From assembly GCF_001953745.1 (NCBI RefSeq), contig NZ_LWLN01000002.1:310001-374000 (forward strand): a stretch of DNA of 64,000 nt, read 5' to 3'. Positions 16,879 through 25,180 of the stretch are shown one piece after another. The position numbers and the translations under genes are program-made. The stretch's first letter is position 1, and every line of letters starts with the position of its first letter. This DNA comes from Natrinema saccharevitans (GTDB lineage: Archaea; Halobacteriota; Halobacteria; Halobacteriales; Natrialbaceae). The notes beneath the pieces were generated by a model, which had not been told where the DNA came from, did no database searches, and saw nothing but the letters and a program-made list of their open reading frames with translations.

Positions 16879-18270
16879 CTATCCGATCACACCTCCGGAG
16901 GTAACATAGAAATAGAGGACGAACGCTCCTGCGAGCACCCACTGTGCCGTGTGGATGTCTTGGTGGTCCCCTTGGGCCGTTTTGACGATCGGGTAACTGA
17001 TGATCCCCGCGGCGATACCGTTGGCGATCGACGCCGTTAGCGGCATCATCACCATCGTCAAGCCACCCGGGATCAGCCAATCGGACTGTTCCCAGTTCAC
17101 TTCGGTGATTCCTTCGAGCATGATCAGACCGACGACGACCAACGCTAAGTACGACGCGTACGTCGGAATGGCAGCAACGAGGGGTATCGCGACGAGCGAG
17201 AGCAGGAACAGGAGGCTGACGATGAGAGCGGTCATCCCGGTCCGACCTCCCTCTTCGATCCCCGTGGAACTCTCGACGTAGGTCGTGACAGTCGTCGTTC
17301 CGACTATCGCTCCGAAGGTCGTCGCGATCGCGTCCGCCATCAGCGGCTTCTCCATCTCCGGCAGGTTCCCGTCGTCGTCCAGAAAGCCGCCGAACTGCGA
17401 GACGCCGATGAGCGTTCCGGCCGTATCGAAGAAGTCCACGAAGAAGAACGTGAATACGACGATCGCAAATGTCACTGGTTCGATGTTCTGGAACCCTTGC
17501 AGGAACGAACCGACCAGCGGCGTAATATCGTAGTGTGGTTCGGGAACGGTCCCAGGGGTGAGGAGACCATCGTTGACCACGCCGGCGATCGTCAGCCCCC
17601 ACCCGGCAAAGGCCGTGGTGAGGATACCGATGATAATCGAACCGGTCACGCCACGCGAATAAAGGATGAGCGTGAACGCCAGGCCCACGAGGGAGAGGAT
17701 AGCGACCGGATCGGAGGCGACGTTCCCCAAGGTAACTAACGTCGAATCGTGTGCGGTCGCGACGTTCATCTCGATGAGCCCCAACAGCAGGAGGAACAGT
17801 CCGATACCGGCACCAACGGCGAACTTGACCGGTTTCGGGAAAAATTCGATGATGTACCGTCGCGCGCCGACCGAGGACATCGCCATGAAAATGACCCCCT
17901 CGACGAACACCGCCGCGAGCGCGGTTTGCCACGGGACACCGAGCGTGATGACGACGGTGAACGCGAAGTACGCATTGAGCCCCATTCCAGGTGCGAGACC
18001 GAACGGGCGGTTAGCGTAGAGGGCCATGACGGCCGTCCCCACCACTGCTGCGAGGATCGTCGTAATTGCGATCATCTGGAACACTTCTCCGTCGGAGTAG
18101 CCGTCGATACTGATCGCTTCCGAGAGGATCACCGGATTGATGACGATGATGTACGACATCGTCAGAAACGTCGTTATCCCGGCGATCACCTCTGTTTTCG
18201 TGTCGGTACCGTACTCTTCGTAGCCGAAGAAGGATGCCACCTTCGACTGCCCCTCGTTAGACTTTGACAC
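16879..18270 (-). CDS. AzgA-type NCS2 purine permease (adenine/hypoxanthine/guanine)
   Basis: A 463-residue membrane protein if read from GTG 18270, which gives a standard family N-terminus ('FFGYEEYGTDTKTEVIAGI'). A TTG at 18327 would add 19 residues. Family motifs are 'MGLNAYFAFTVV' near residue 100, 'FVDFFDTAGTLIGVSQ' near 268, 'TYVESSTGIEEGGRTGMTA' near 325 and an NG-rich 'ASIANGIAAG' near 425. AzgA-type NCS2 proteins import adenine, guanine or hypoxanthine with protons. It complements the xanthine/uracil-type permease at 12536-13918 and the deaminases in the same island. Confidence 0.9.
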   Translation of the reverse strand: MSKSNEGQSKVASFFGYEEYGTDTKTEVIAGITTFLTMSYIIVINPVILSEAISIDGYSDGEVFQMIAITTILAAVVGTAVMALYANRPFGLAPGMGLNAYFAFTVVITLGVPWQTALAAVFVEGVIFMAMSSVGARRYIIEFFPKPVKFAVGAGIGLFLLLLGLIEMNVATAHDSTLVTLGNVASDPVAILSLVGLAFTLILYSRGVTGSIIIGILTTAFAGWGLTIAGVVNDGLLTPGTVPEPHYDITPLVGSFLQGFQNIEPVTFAIVVFTFFFVDFFDTAGTLIGVSQFGGFLDDDGNLPEMEKPLMADAIATTFGAIVGTTTVTTYVESSTGIEEGGRTGMTALIVSLLFLLSLVAIPLVAAIPTYASYLALVVVGLIMLEGITEVNWEQSDWLIPGGLTMVMMPLTASIANGIAAGIISYPIVKTAQGDHQDIHTAQWVLAGAFVLYFYVTSGGVIG

Positions 18271-18472
18271 ACGTGGGGATGGTGTGGTACGATTTGATAG
18301 TACTTCCGGATAACAGACATAGTCCAACGGACAATCGGACTCATCTCAGAGACTCCAATTTGCCAAATCTGTGTGCCGAATGGGCCGCGGTCGCGAATCG
18401 TGTCGGGAGCGATCCGACAGCAAAACGCGGATATTGATGGTGTCGCACCGGTAACTGGAAAAGAGAATCGAC

Positions 18473-19111
18473 ATGCGAGTCATCGTACCCTTCGACGCTC
18501 GAGGCCCCAAAACGAGGTTATCGACGCTCCTCGATTACGACGACCGGAACGAGTTTGCGCGAGCGATGTTGCGAGACGTCGTTTCCGTCGTTCAGGATAC
18601 CGGCAGAGACCCACTCGTCCTCTCTTCGGCGCCGATCGAGTTCGAGAACTGTCCCGTGCTCGTCGACGAACGGTCGCTTTCGCGTGCCGTCAACGAACGT
18701 CTTCGTGCTGCTTCGTCGGCCGTCGCAGTCGTCATGGCCGATCTGCCGTTGATTACGGACGCGGCGCTCGAGCGTTTGCTCACCAGAGAGGAGGACGTCG
18801 TGCTCGCGCGCGGAATCGGGGGTGGGACGAACGCGCTCGTTTCCCGTACGACTGACTTCGCGGTCGATTATCACGGCACCTCTTACCTCGACCATCGGTC
18901 CACAGCGCTCGAAATCGGGGCCACGCTGGCGGAGATCGATTCGTACCGACTCGCAGTAGACATCGATGAACCGGACGATCTCGTGGAAGTACTGCTTCAC
19001 GGGGAGAGTCGTGCGACCCAGTGGCTGCGCGATCGGGGCTTCCGACTCGCCTCAGGTACCGGACGGACCACCGTTCGGCGCACAGATGTCACACACGAGC
19101 CATCCCAGTAG
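18473..19111 (+). CDS. cofC: 2-phospho-L-lactate guanylyltransferase
   Basis: A 212-residue CofC-family nucleotidyltransferase of coenzyme F420 biosynthesis. The N-terminal 'MRVIVPFDARGPKTRLS' is the nucleotide-binding segment and 'VVMADLPLI' near residue 83 the metal-binding DxP motif. 'GIGGGTNALVSR' near 117 is characteristic. Length matches archaeal CofC; the last 20 residues are a basic tail. It is not obviously connected to purine metabolism; it may be a chance neighbour or link F420 redox chemistry to the flavin-less hydroxylase. Confidence 0.88.
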   Translation: MRVIVPFDARGPKTRLSTLLDYDDRNEFARAMLRDVVSVVQDTGRDPLVLSSAPIEFENCPVLVDERSLSRAVNERLRAASSAVAVVMADLPLITDAALERLLTREEDVVLARGIGGGTNALVSRTTDFAVDYHGTSYLDHRSTALEIGATLAEIDSYRLAVDIDEPDDLVEVLLHGESRATQWLRDRGFRLASGTGRTTVRRTDVTHEPSQ

Positions 19112-19128
19112 TCGTCTCTCTTGCCAGA

Positions 19129-19141
19129 GATTACTATTAAG
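19129..19141 (+). promoter_or_regulatory. Candidate TATA box of ridA
   Basis: 'TTACTATTAAG' is centred about 30 bases before ATG 19168, consistent with a leaderless haloarchaeal transcript. Confidence 0.5.
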
Positions 19142-19167
19142 AGGAGAGACTGGGACTCTCACTGTGC

Positions 19168-19548
19168 ATGAAGCGAGTTATCAGTGCGAGCGATGCTCCA
19201 GAGGCAGTCGGTGCGTACAGTCAGGCGACGACCGACGGTGAGCTCGTCTTTACTGCCGGGCAGATACCGATGACGCCCGACGGAGAGTTACTCTCCGACG
19301 AATCGATCGCCGCACAGGCCGAACAGTCTCTCTCCAACATCCAGGGCGTTCTGTCGGCGGAAGGGCTGGATATGAGCGATATCCTGAAGGTCACGGTGTT
19401 TCTGGACGACATCAACGATTTCGAAGAGATGAACGATACCTACAGCGAATTCTTCGACGACGAGCCTCCCGCCCGCAGTGCCGTGGAGGTCGCAAATCTC
19501 CCCAAAGGAGTCGGTGTCGAAATTGAAGCAATCGCGTCGAGCGAGTGA
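19168..19548 (+). CDS. ridA: RidA-family reactive imine deaminase
   Basis: A 126-residue trimeric RidA/YjgF protein hydrolysing reactive 2-imino intermediates. Visible are 'APEAVGAYSQAT' near the N-terminus, 'GQIPMTPDGEL' near 31, the conserved Arg in 'PPARSAVEVANLPKGVGVE' near 104, and the C-terminal 'EIEAIA'. RidA paralogues are common in purine and pyrimidine catabolic clusters, and this copy sits between permease and deaminase genes. Confidence 0.93.
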   Translation: MKRVISASDAPEAVGAYSQATTDGELVFTAGQIPMTPDGELLSDESIAAQAEQSLSNIQGVLSAEGLDMSDILKVTVFLDDINDFEEMNDTYSEFFDDEPPARSAVEVANLPKGVGVEIEAIASSE

Positions 19549-19618
19549 TCTAAGAGCCGGGAAACCTCACCGACCACCGGTTCCGCTCCTCGAATCGGAA
19601 GCGGTTCTGCCCCGGCCG

Positions 19619-19855
19619 TCACGTTTTCGCTGCACTGGGCACACGAATTCGAAGCGCAAACTCCGCATCAGCGTCCGTCGTGGATGTCGCTGCGACGCTG
19701 TACCCGTGTTTGTGACAGGAGCGGCGGATGCTACGCTCTGCCGGTGGATAGTCCCCGATGACCGTGAGCTCGTTACCGGGCTCGAGTTCCTCCAGACATC
19801 GTCTCACGATGAGCACCGTCTGGGGACACACTGTGCCACTCACGTCGATCTCCAT
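19619..19855 (-). CDS. Second TusA/SirA-family sulfurtransferase
   Basis: A 78-residue TusA-fold protein from ATG 19855. The active-site region reads 'IDVSGTVCPQTVLIV' (CPxT instead of CPxP). A later 'GDYPPAERSIRRSCHKHG' matches the same region of the selD-linked paralogue (7609-7857), including one of its extra cysteines. The two proteins therefore form a subfamily distinct from housekeeping TusA. Its isolated position on the minus strand, downstream of ridA, gives no operon partner. Confidence 0.85.
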   Translation of the reverse strand: MEIDVSGTVCPQTVLIVRRCLEELEPGNELTVIGDYPPAERSIRRSCHKHGYSVAATSTTDADAEFALRIRVPSAAKT

Positions 19856-19991
19856 ATGACACGACAGCGTACGCACGTCCATAACATTGTCCCACTGCCA
19901 AAAGGCACGACGCAGCAAATCGGTTGTCCACCTGGGCCTGCCTCCGGAAGATTGCGGTCAGAGCAAACTATTCGTACTCCTCCCGAAATAA

Positions 19992-20890
19992 ATGGGACTC
20001 GTGAACACTGCTAAAACGAGACGAGCGGTTCTCGGAGTGGTTGGTGCTGGTCTCGCCGGTGGCTGCCTCCAAAGCGAACGGCGCTCCCAGACTCTCACTA
20101 TGGGCGTCATTCCGGCCGTCGATCCCGAACGGCTATCGAACAAAATACCGAGCTCGCCGCGTATCTGGAGTCCGAACTGGACGCGTCTGTCGATCTGCGC
20201 ACGACGACGGACTACGCCGGCTTCGTCCAGGCGATGACGGCCGAGCAGGTCGATCTCGGCTACTTCGGGGGTGTCTCCTATATCCTCGCTCACCATCGAG
20301 CGAACGCGAAACCGATCGTCGTCGGGAGCAAAAGCGGGATGACCGATTGGCACTCCGTCTTCATCGCTCACGAGTCGACCGCGGTCTCCTCGATAGATGA
20401 CCTGAAGCGGTCCGCAGATTCGTTGGACCTAGCTTTCGGCGACCCCCTCAGTACGAGCGGCACGGTGATGCCGGCCTATTATTTTCGACGCCGTCACGAC
20501 CTGTTTCCGGCTCGGGCGTTCAAATCTCTCACTCACGTCGAGGCCTACGATGCCGTCGCGGGAACGGTTTCTGGTGGCAACACCAGTGTCGGAGCGCTCA
20601 ATGCCCGTATTTACAACCGACTCGTCGAGACTCGGTCCGTCGATGAGACTGTCATCGAAGTCTGGCGAACGCCCGGGTTCGCCGACTATCCCTGGGCAGT
20701 CAACGGCACCCTGGAAGAGGAGACTGTTGCAGCGATTCGCGACGCTTTCATCGGTCTCGACGAGAAAGAAAGTGAGACTACATTAGACCAACAAAACGTC
20801 GACAAGTACGTCACAACTGGCCACGAAGAATTCGGGGAATTAGGTGACGCAGTCAGAATGGTGGTCATTTTGAACGATGATGATGACTGA
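19992..20890 (+). pseudogene. Phosphonate-type ABC substrate-binding lipoprotein, frameshifted
   Basis: The N-terminus (19992 onward) has a Tat-like 'KTRRAVLGVVGAGLAGGC' signal with lipobox, then 'MGVIPAVDPERLSN'. A frameshift near 20139-20147 (around the run AACAAAA) moves the continuing homology to another frame. There it reads through 'ELAAYLESELDASVDLRT', 'VDLGYFGGVSYILAHHRA' and on to the stop at 20890. This is the PhnD/SsuA-like phosphate-phosphonate binding fold. The next gene is a defective ATPase and no permease follows, so the locus is decaying. A sequencing error could mimic the frameshift but not the defects next door. Confidence 0.75.
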
Positions 20891-21560
20891 GCGACACCAC
20901 GAGTTGCGATTCGACGGATTGACCAAAACGTTCGACGGTGACCGTCCCCGTTCCGCAGACGTGGCACATGCATATCCCGGTGGCACGCTCGTCGACCGGC
21001 GGACTGCGTTGGCCAACGTGCTCGTCGGCAGTAGTTTGTCTCGTTCCTGGTGGCGGGGCCTGCTCGAACCGCTCGCGCCCCGAAATCCAGCCCGAGCACT
21101 CGAGTTGCTCGACCGCGTCGGACTCGATGGGAAGGCCGACGCACGAACTGACACGCTCAGTGCGGGCGAACGCCAGCGAGTAGCGTTCGCTCGAGCGCTG
21201 ATGCAGGACGCACCCGTTATCGTCGCGGACGAACCGACAGCCAACCTCGATCCGTCGTCGAGCATCACTGTCCTCGACGTCCTCGAGGACGTTGCGGGGA
21301 AACGGATGTTGATTACCGTCCTCCACGACATGGACCTCGCGGTCGAGCACTACGATCGAATCGTCGGAATCGTCGACGGCTCAGTTCGGTTCGATCGCCC
21401 CGCGGAGAGCATTACGGCTGCCGAGTTAGAGGAGTTGTCCGACCGTGACGATGCAGACGCATCGGCAGTGGCCGCTACCGAAAGTCGGCCGCCTCGAGAC
21501 GCGGATGCGACGACAGAGGTCGCGGAGAATCGGTACAGTCCAGCACGACACTGGAAATGA
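20877..21560 (+). pseudogene. PhnC-like ABC ATPase lacking Walker A (internal deletion)
   Basis: The frame is open (227 residues) but the protein is not functional as an ATPase. The first 14 residues ('LRFDGLTKTFDGD') match the PhnC start. The Walker A segment and the following 30-40 residues are absent, and the text resumes near the Q-loop ('GGTLVDRRTALANVLVG'). The signature motif 'TLSAGERQRVAFARAL' and Walker B 'PVIVADEPTANLD' remain. It overlaps the frameshifted binding-protein gene by 14 bp. A phnE-type permease is missing after it. Confidence 0.72.
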
Positions 21561-21695
21561 TGGTGATTCAGTGCGCTCGTTGCCCGAACTTCGTCGATCA
21601 CTGATTTACGGCTCCCACCGAGTCGAACTCCTCGCTGGTCGGGTTAGTCCAGTCGCCTCGAAGGGCACCGACGAAGCGGAAACGGTCGACCGGCG

Positions 21696-23024
21696 TCACG
21701 GTTTGACTTCCTGTGCCGCCTCGCGGTGAGACTCGAGTGAGAGTCCGACATCGTCTGCCCGTTGCCGAATCGCTTCTGCGTCGACGGTCGTCACGTCGCC
21801 GTCTTCGACGAGTACGTCCCCGTCGACCATCGTGAACACCACGTCTTCCCCGTGGGCGCCGAACACGAGGTGAGAGAGAACGTCGTGCAACGGCGTTGCA
21901 CGTGTGATGTCCGTCCGGACACCCACGATATCGGCACGCCACCCTTCGCGAATCGCTCCTAGCCGGTCGAAGCCGGCCGCTTTCGCGCCGTTAATCGTGG
22001 CCATTTCGAATATTTCACTGGCTGGGGTTGCGGTGGGGTCGAGTCGATCCACTTTCTGCAGGAGGCTCGCCTGTCGCATTTCGGTGAACGGATCGAGGGT
22101 GTTGTTACAGGGGGGCCCGTCATTGCCGAGCGCGACGTTGATATCTCGGTCGAGGTAGTCCCAGACAGGGGCGATGCCGCTCGCGAGTTTCATATTCGAG
22201 GACGGACAGTGGGTGACGTGAGTCCCCGTTTCCTCGAGGACCTGTCGTTCGCTTTCGTCCGTCCAGACACAGTGGGCGAGGACGACATCGTCACCCGTGA
22301 GACCGACCTCGTCTAACCAGTGAATATTCCGCATTCCTGTATCTTCCTTGACGGTCTCGATTTCACTCTGGTTCTCGCTCGCGTGCGTATGGATTCTGAC
22401 TCCCTCGTACGTATCCGCAAGTTCGCGAGCTCCGCGCAGACACTCTTCGGTACAGGATACGGCGAACCGCGGAGTGACGGCATACCGAATGCGGTCGTCG
22501 AACGAACCGTGGTACTTCTCGATGAGACGTTCCGTCTCTGTCAGTGCGGCCGTCGTCTCTTCCAAAAGCCCCTTGGGTGAGCGGCGATCCATCAGTACTT
22601 TGCCGAGGACACCCCGAATGCCGATCTCTCCCGCGGCCTCGAACGCCTCGTCCGCGTGATCGACTGAGAGATGATCCACACACGTCGTCGTTCCGCTTTC
22701 GATCATCTCGAGGTATCCGAGCTTTGCGGCCACTTCCATCTCCTCGGCCGAAAGCGACGCTTCCATCGGTAGAATGTAGTCGAACAACCAGTCGAGGAGT
22801 TCCGTATCGTCGGCGATTCCACGACCGAGACTCTGTACGGAGTGAATATGACCCCCGACGAGGCCGGGCAAAATAACGTCGTACTCCTGGCTTTCGTGAT
22901 CGGGATACTGATCAACGATATCATCTCGGTCTCCGACGCGCTCGATGACTGAATCCTCCACGAGGACGGCCCCATCTCGAATGATGGTACCGGAGTCGAC
23001 GATTACCGTTCCAGTTATTAACAT
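21696..23024 (-). CDS. ATZ/TRZ-type amidohydrolase, probable guanine deaminase
   Basis: A 442-residue metal-dependent deaminase. Metal and substrate motifs: 'PGLVGGHIHSVQSLGRG' near residue 53, 'VRIHTHASENQSEIE' near 208, 'VVLAHCVWTD' near 245 and 'LGNDGPPCNNTLDPFTEMR' near 297. This last pattern occurs in guanine/8-oxoguanine deaminases and 5-methylthioadenosine deaminases of the TrzN/SsnA group. Clustering with adenine deaminase, purine permeases and a xanthine-dehydrogenase-type enzyme favours guanine to xanthine. An SsnA-like role cannot be excluded. ATG 23024 is used. Confidence 0.82.
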   Translation of the reverse strand: MLITGTVIVDSGTIIRDGAVLVEDSVIERVGDRDDIVDQYPDHESQEYDVILPGLVGGHIHSVQSLGRGIADDTELLDWLFDYILPMEASLSAEEMEVAAKLGYLEMIESGTTTCVDHLSVDHADEAFEAAGEIGIRGVLGKVLMDRRSPKGLLEETTAALTETERLIEKYHGSFDDRIRYAVTPRFAVSCTEECLRGARELADTYEGVRIHTHASENQSEIETVKEDTGMRNIHWLDEVGLTGDDVVLAHCVWTDESERQVLEETGTHVTHCPSSNMKLASGIAPVWDYLDRDINVALGNDGPPCNNTLDPFTEMRQASLLQKVDRLDPTATPASEIFEMATINGAKAAGFDRLGAIREGWRADIVGVRTDITRATPLHDVLSHLVFGAHGEDVVFTMVDGDVLVEDGDVTTVDAEAIRQRADDVGLSLESHREAAQEVKP

Positions 23025-23449
23025 CTGTTAGCAGATACCATATATGTCTCCAAAAACCTTTCTTCCTTCTCGCCTGAGGACGGTCACGGCGTACTGACGT
23101 GGTCAAATATTTCGGAATTGGACGTATAGAGTATGTAGTTAGTTCGTGTCTGGTGCGTGGCTTCAGCGTTGGAGACACGTGAGACGCGGGAATTTTGGTC
23201 TGGCATTAACAGGCTTAGCCCGTTAAAATATGGTCGCCCATCAGACAATCCGTTCTCGGTCGGTCGTCGGTCGGAATCATCCGTCAGCGCAATTTTTCTC
23301 GGATGGGCCGATAGCGAACAGGATCGTTCTGTCCGCAACTGCACTAATCCGAAGTCGGTAAAAGTTCACGAATACCGCACACGATGTCATCACTGGACGT
23401 GAACTAGTAGTTATTCCACGAATCGATCAATGATAAAAATACTGTCCAA
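23025..23449. other. Intergenic AT-richer region at the edge of the accessory segment
   Basis: Base composition drops in GC from here. The first 30 bp upstream of the amidohydrolase contain a TATA-like 'CATATATG' (about 23039-23046). I see no convincing gene; short frames on both strands lack acidic character or motifs. Confidence 0.45.
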
Positions 23450-23632
23450 TCAGTTTTCGGCCCGCTGTCGGGTTATATATCCCGCAATCCTGTTCCGAAC
23501 CCGTGTAGACCCGACATTGGTCATCTTTGTCACTGCTTTATTATTCGTATTGAAATCGTTCGTGAATGATTCGGGGTGTTGGCTTAACAGTCGGTCTCCG
23601 ATGCTGATAATGTCTTCCGGTTCTGCCGTCAT
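23450..23632 (-). CDS. eS17-like small protein (paralogue of ribosomal protein S17e), copy 1
   Basis: 60 residues. The C-terminal half 'TNVGSTRVRNRIAGYITRQR' and the preceding 'LLSQHPESFTNDFNTNNKAV' match the archaeal/eukaryotic ribosomal protein eS17 pattern (...YPxxFxxDFExNK...RNRIAGYxTR). Typical eS17 proteins begin with a basic segment; this one begins with acidic 'MTAEPEDIISIGD', so rRNA contacts would differ. A second paralogue lies about 600 bp away on the other strand. It is probably an accessory or condition-specific ribosome-associated protein rather than the housekeeping gene; function is inferred from family only. Confidence 0.75.
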   Translation of the reverse strand: MTAEPEDIISIGDRLLSQHPESFTNDFNTNNKAVTKMTNVGSTRVRNRIAGYITRQRAEN

Positions 23633-23795
23633 CAGTTATCGGCTTTGTTCATTTTCTGCTTAAGTGCTCTGATTGAACGGGTCTCTTACTGGTTCTCTGT
23701 CGAGAATTGCCACATGCTAACCGGTCGGGATCGGGCTTGCATAACTCTTCTCAGGATAGTTTTACTAGTTGACTAAGGGAAGTCAGCGAGGACCG

Positions 23796-24038
23796 TTAAG
23801 CCGAAACCGAACTGCTAGCTCTGTGGTCAGTGAACTGAACATCGTAGTACTCGATAAATTTGATCAGGTCGTACTGTACGAGTTCCGTAGCGATTTCGGG
23901 ATCAACGCCGGCTGTGATTTCGATCTCGATCGTCCGTAGGAGGCAGTCTTTCGCTCGTTCCGATAGTTCGTCAAAGTGGCAAACGCGAGTCTGTTCAGAG
24001 GGCGTTTCTCTGCTAGTTATCGTGAGGCTTTGTGCCAT
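23796..24038 (-). CDS. Small hypothetical protein between the two eS17-like genes
   Basis: 80 residues from ATG 24038, which has short in-frame alternatives upstream. The product is acidic: 'VCHFDELSERAKDCLLRTIE', then 'VDPEIATELVQYDLIKFIEY'. No family recognised. The pattern resembles short haloarchaeal proteins made of one helical bundle. It is flanked by the two eS17 paralogues, so it may belong to the same small module. Confidence 0.5.
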   Translation of the reverse strand: MAQSLTITSRETPSEQTRVCHFDELSERAKDCLLRTIEIEITAGVDPEIATELVQYDLIKFIEYYDVQFTDHRASSSVSA

Positions 24039-24244
24039 AGTGATCGCTCTCAACTCACCTTCTGGCCAGAGGATAATTAATATACCGGCGACACATGGCA
24101 TCCTGATAATCAACAATCACTGCCCGGGGAGAATGGACTCCACAATCGGTATCACGACCGCGTTTGGTCGCAGAGTCAATTTGCTAGCCACTACTAACAC
24201 AAAGTTTGCCAAAGAACTATTGTCAATGCTATCGTGCTAGCACT

Positions 24245-24433
24245 ATGTCCTCGAACGCCAACGAAATCATGTCTATCGGCGATTCGCTCATCGAACAACA
24301 TCCAAGCACTTTCACTGAAGACTTCGAGGAGAACAAGGCACATGTCGAACAACTAACCAACGTAGAAGCCAAACGGGTAAGAAATAGAATAGCTGGTTAT
24401 ATCACCAGAATGAAGAAAGATCGCAACCCGTAG
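24245..24433 (+). CDS. eS17-like small protein, copy 2
   Basis: 62 residues from ATG 24245. 'MSIGDSLIEQHPSTFTEDFE', 'NKAHVEQLTNVEAKRV' and 'RNRIAGYITRMKKD' align without gaps to copy 1 (23450-23632) and to the eS17 family. As in copy 1, the N-terminus is not basic. The nearby AT-rich upstream region ('AAAGAACTATTG', about 24211-24222) would suit a leaderless transcript. The divergence between the two copies suggests an old duplication rather than a recent one. Confidence 0.77.
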   Translation: MSSNANEIMSIGDSLIEQHPSTFTEDFEENKAHVEQLTNVEAKRVRNRIAGYITRMKKDRNP

Positions 24434-24511
24434 TATGATCGCTATTGGCCTCTACCGACGTATCCGGCCAATTCAGTGACAAGAAGTTTTTCTGTGGCCT
24501 TTTGGTCGTGT

Positions 24512-25139
24512 TTAGTTTGTAGAATTCTGCCAGACGGCGATGTCTTGGAGCCACGATTCTGCGGTTGGTGGTTTAGCATGACTGAAACAGTTCGAGAATG
24601 AAGAGGTTCGGCGTTTTATCTCTCAAAATATATATTCGATTGTATTCCGATTTCCCTGTTTTTCGTATCGAAATCGGAGTCCGTGCCGGCGGCGTGCTGT
24701 CTGGAGATACTATGCGCCATCGACGAGAAAAACTGCATCTTCGACATTGTGTTTCTCGCTTAATTCTCGCAGAAACTGTTCAGTTAATGCGTTCGCAGTC
24801 GTCGAAAATAGTCGTATATGGGTGACTCTGTTTGTTTCAGGTTCGACTGCAGCATACAGCCAATACTGGTGATCATCGATTTGAATCACGGTTTCGTCGA
24901 AAGCAACGTGATTCGGAGTTACGTCGGTTGCTGGCTGTAGATCGGCTTTCTGCACCCAATCGTGAACAGCCTTCCGCGATCGATCGACACCGGACCTCTC
25001 GAGTTTTCGAATGGTATTCGAAAGCGATAATCCGGCAAGATGGAGTCGAATACTAAGCTCCATCAGCCGACGCGGTGTCCGTTCTCGCTCCACAAAATCC
25101 AAATCAATCGGCTTTGGTGAATCGCTGGATAGCGACGGA
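24512..25139 (-). pseudogene. IS6-family transposase remnant with several frameshifts
   Basis: Reading right to left: an N-terminal piece without a clear start ('KPIDLDFVERERTPRRLMEL'). Next is the DDE core ('AVHDWVQKADLQPATD', 'VAFDETVIQIDDHQYWLYAA', 'FLRELSEKHNVEDAVFLVDG'), which stops at 24710. A shifted frame then gives 'RHGLRFRYEKQGNRNTIEYI', and a further shift gives 'EIKRRTSSFSNCFSHAKPPT' and the terminal 'WLQDIAVWQNSTN' before TAA at 24512. This is a full-length but dead haloarchaeal IS6-like transposase. Terminal inverted repeats were not identified. Confidence 0.82.
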
Positions 25140-25180
25140 TTCGACCGTCAGAACTAGGGAGATGAAGCGGGAAACCGCCG

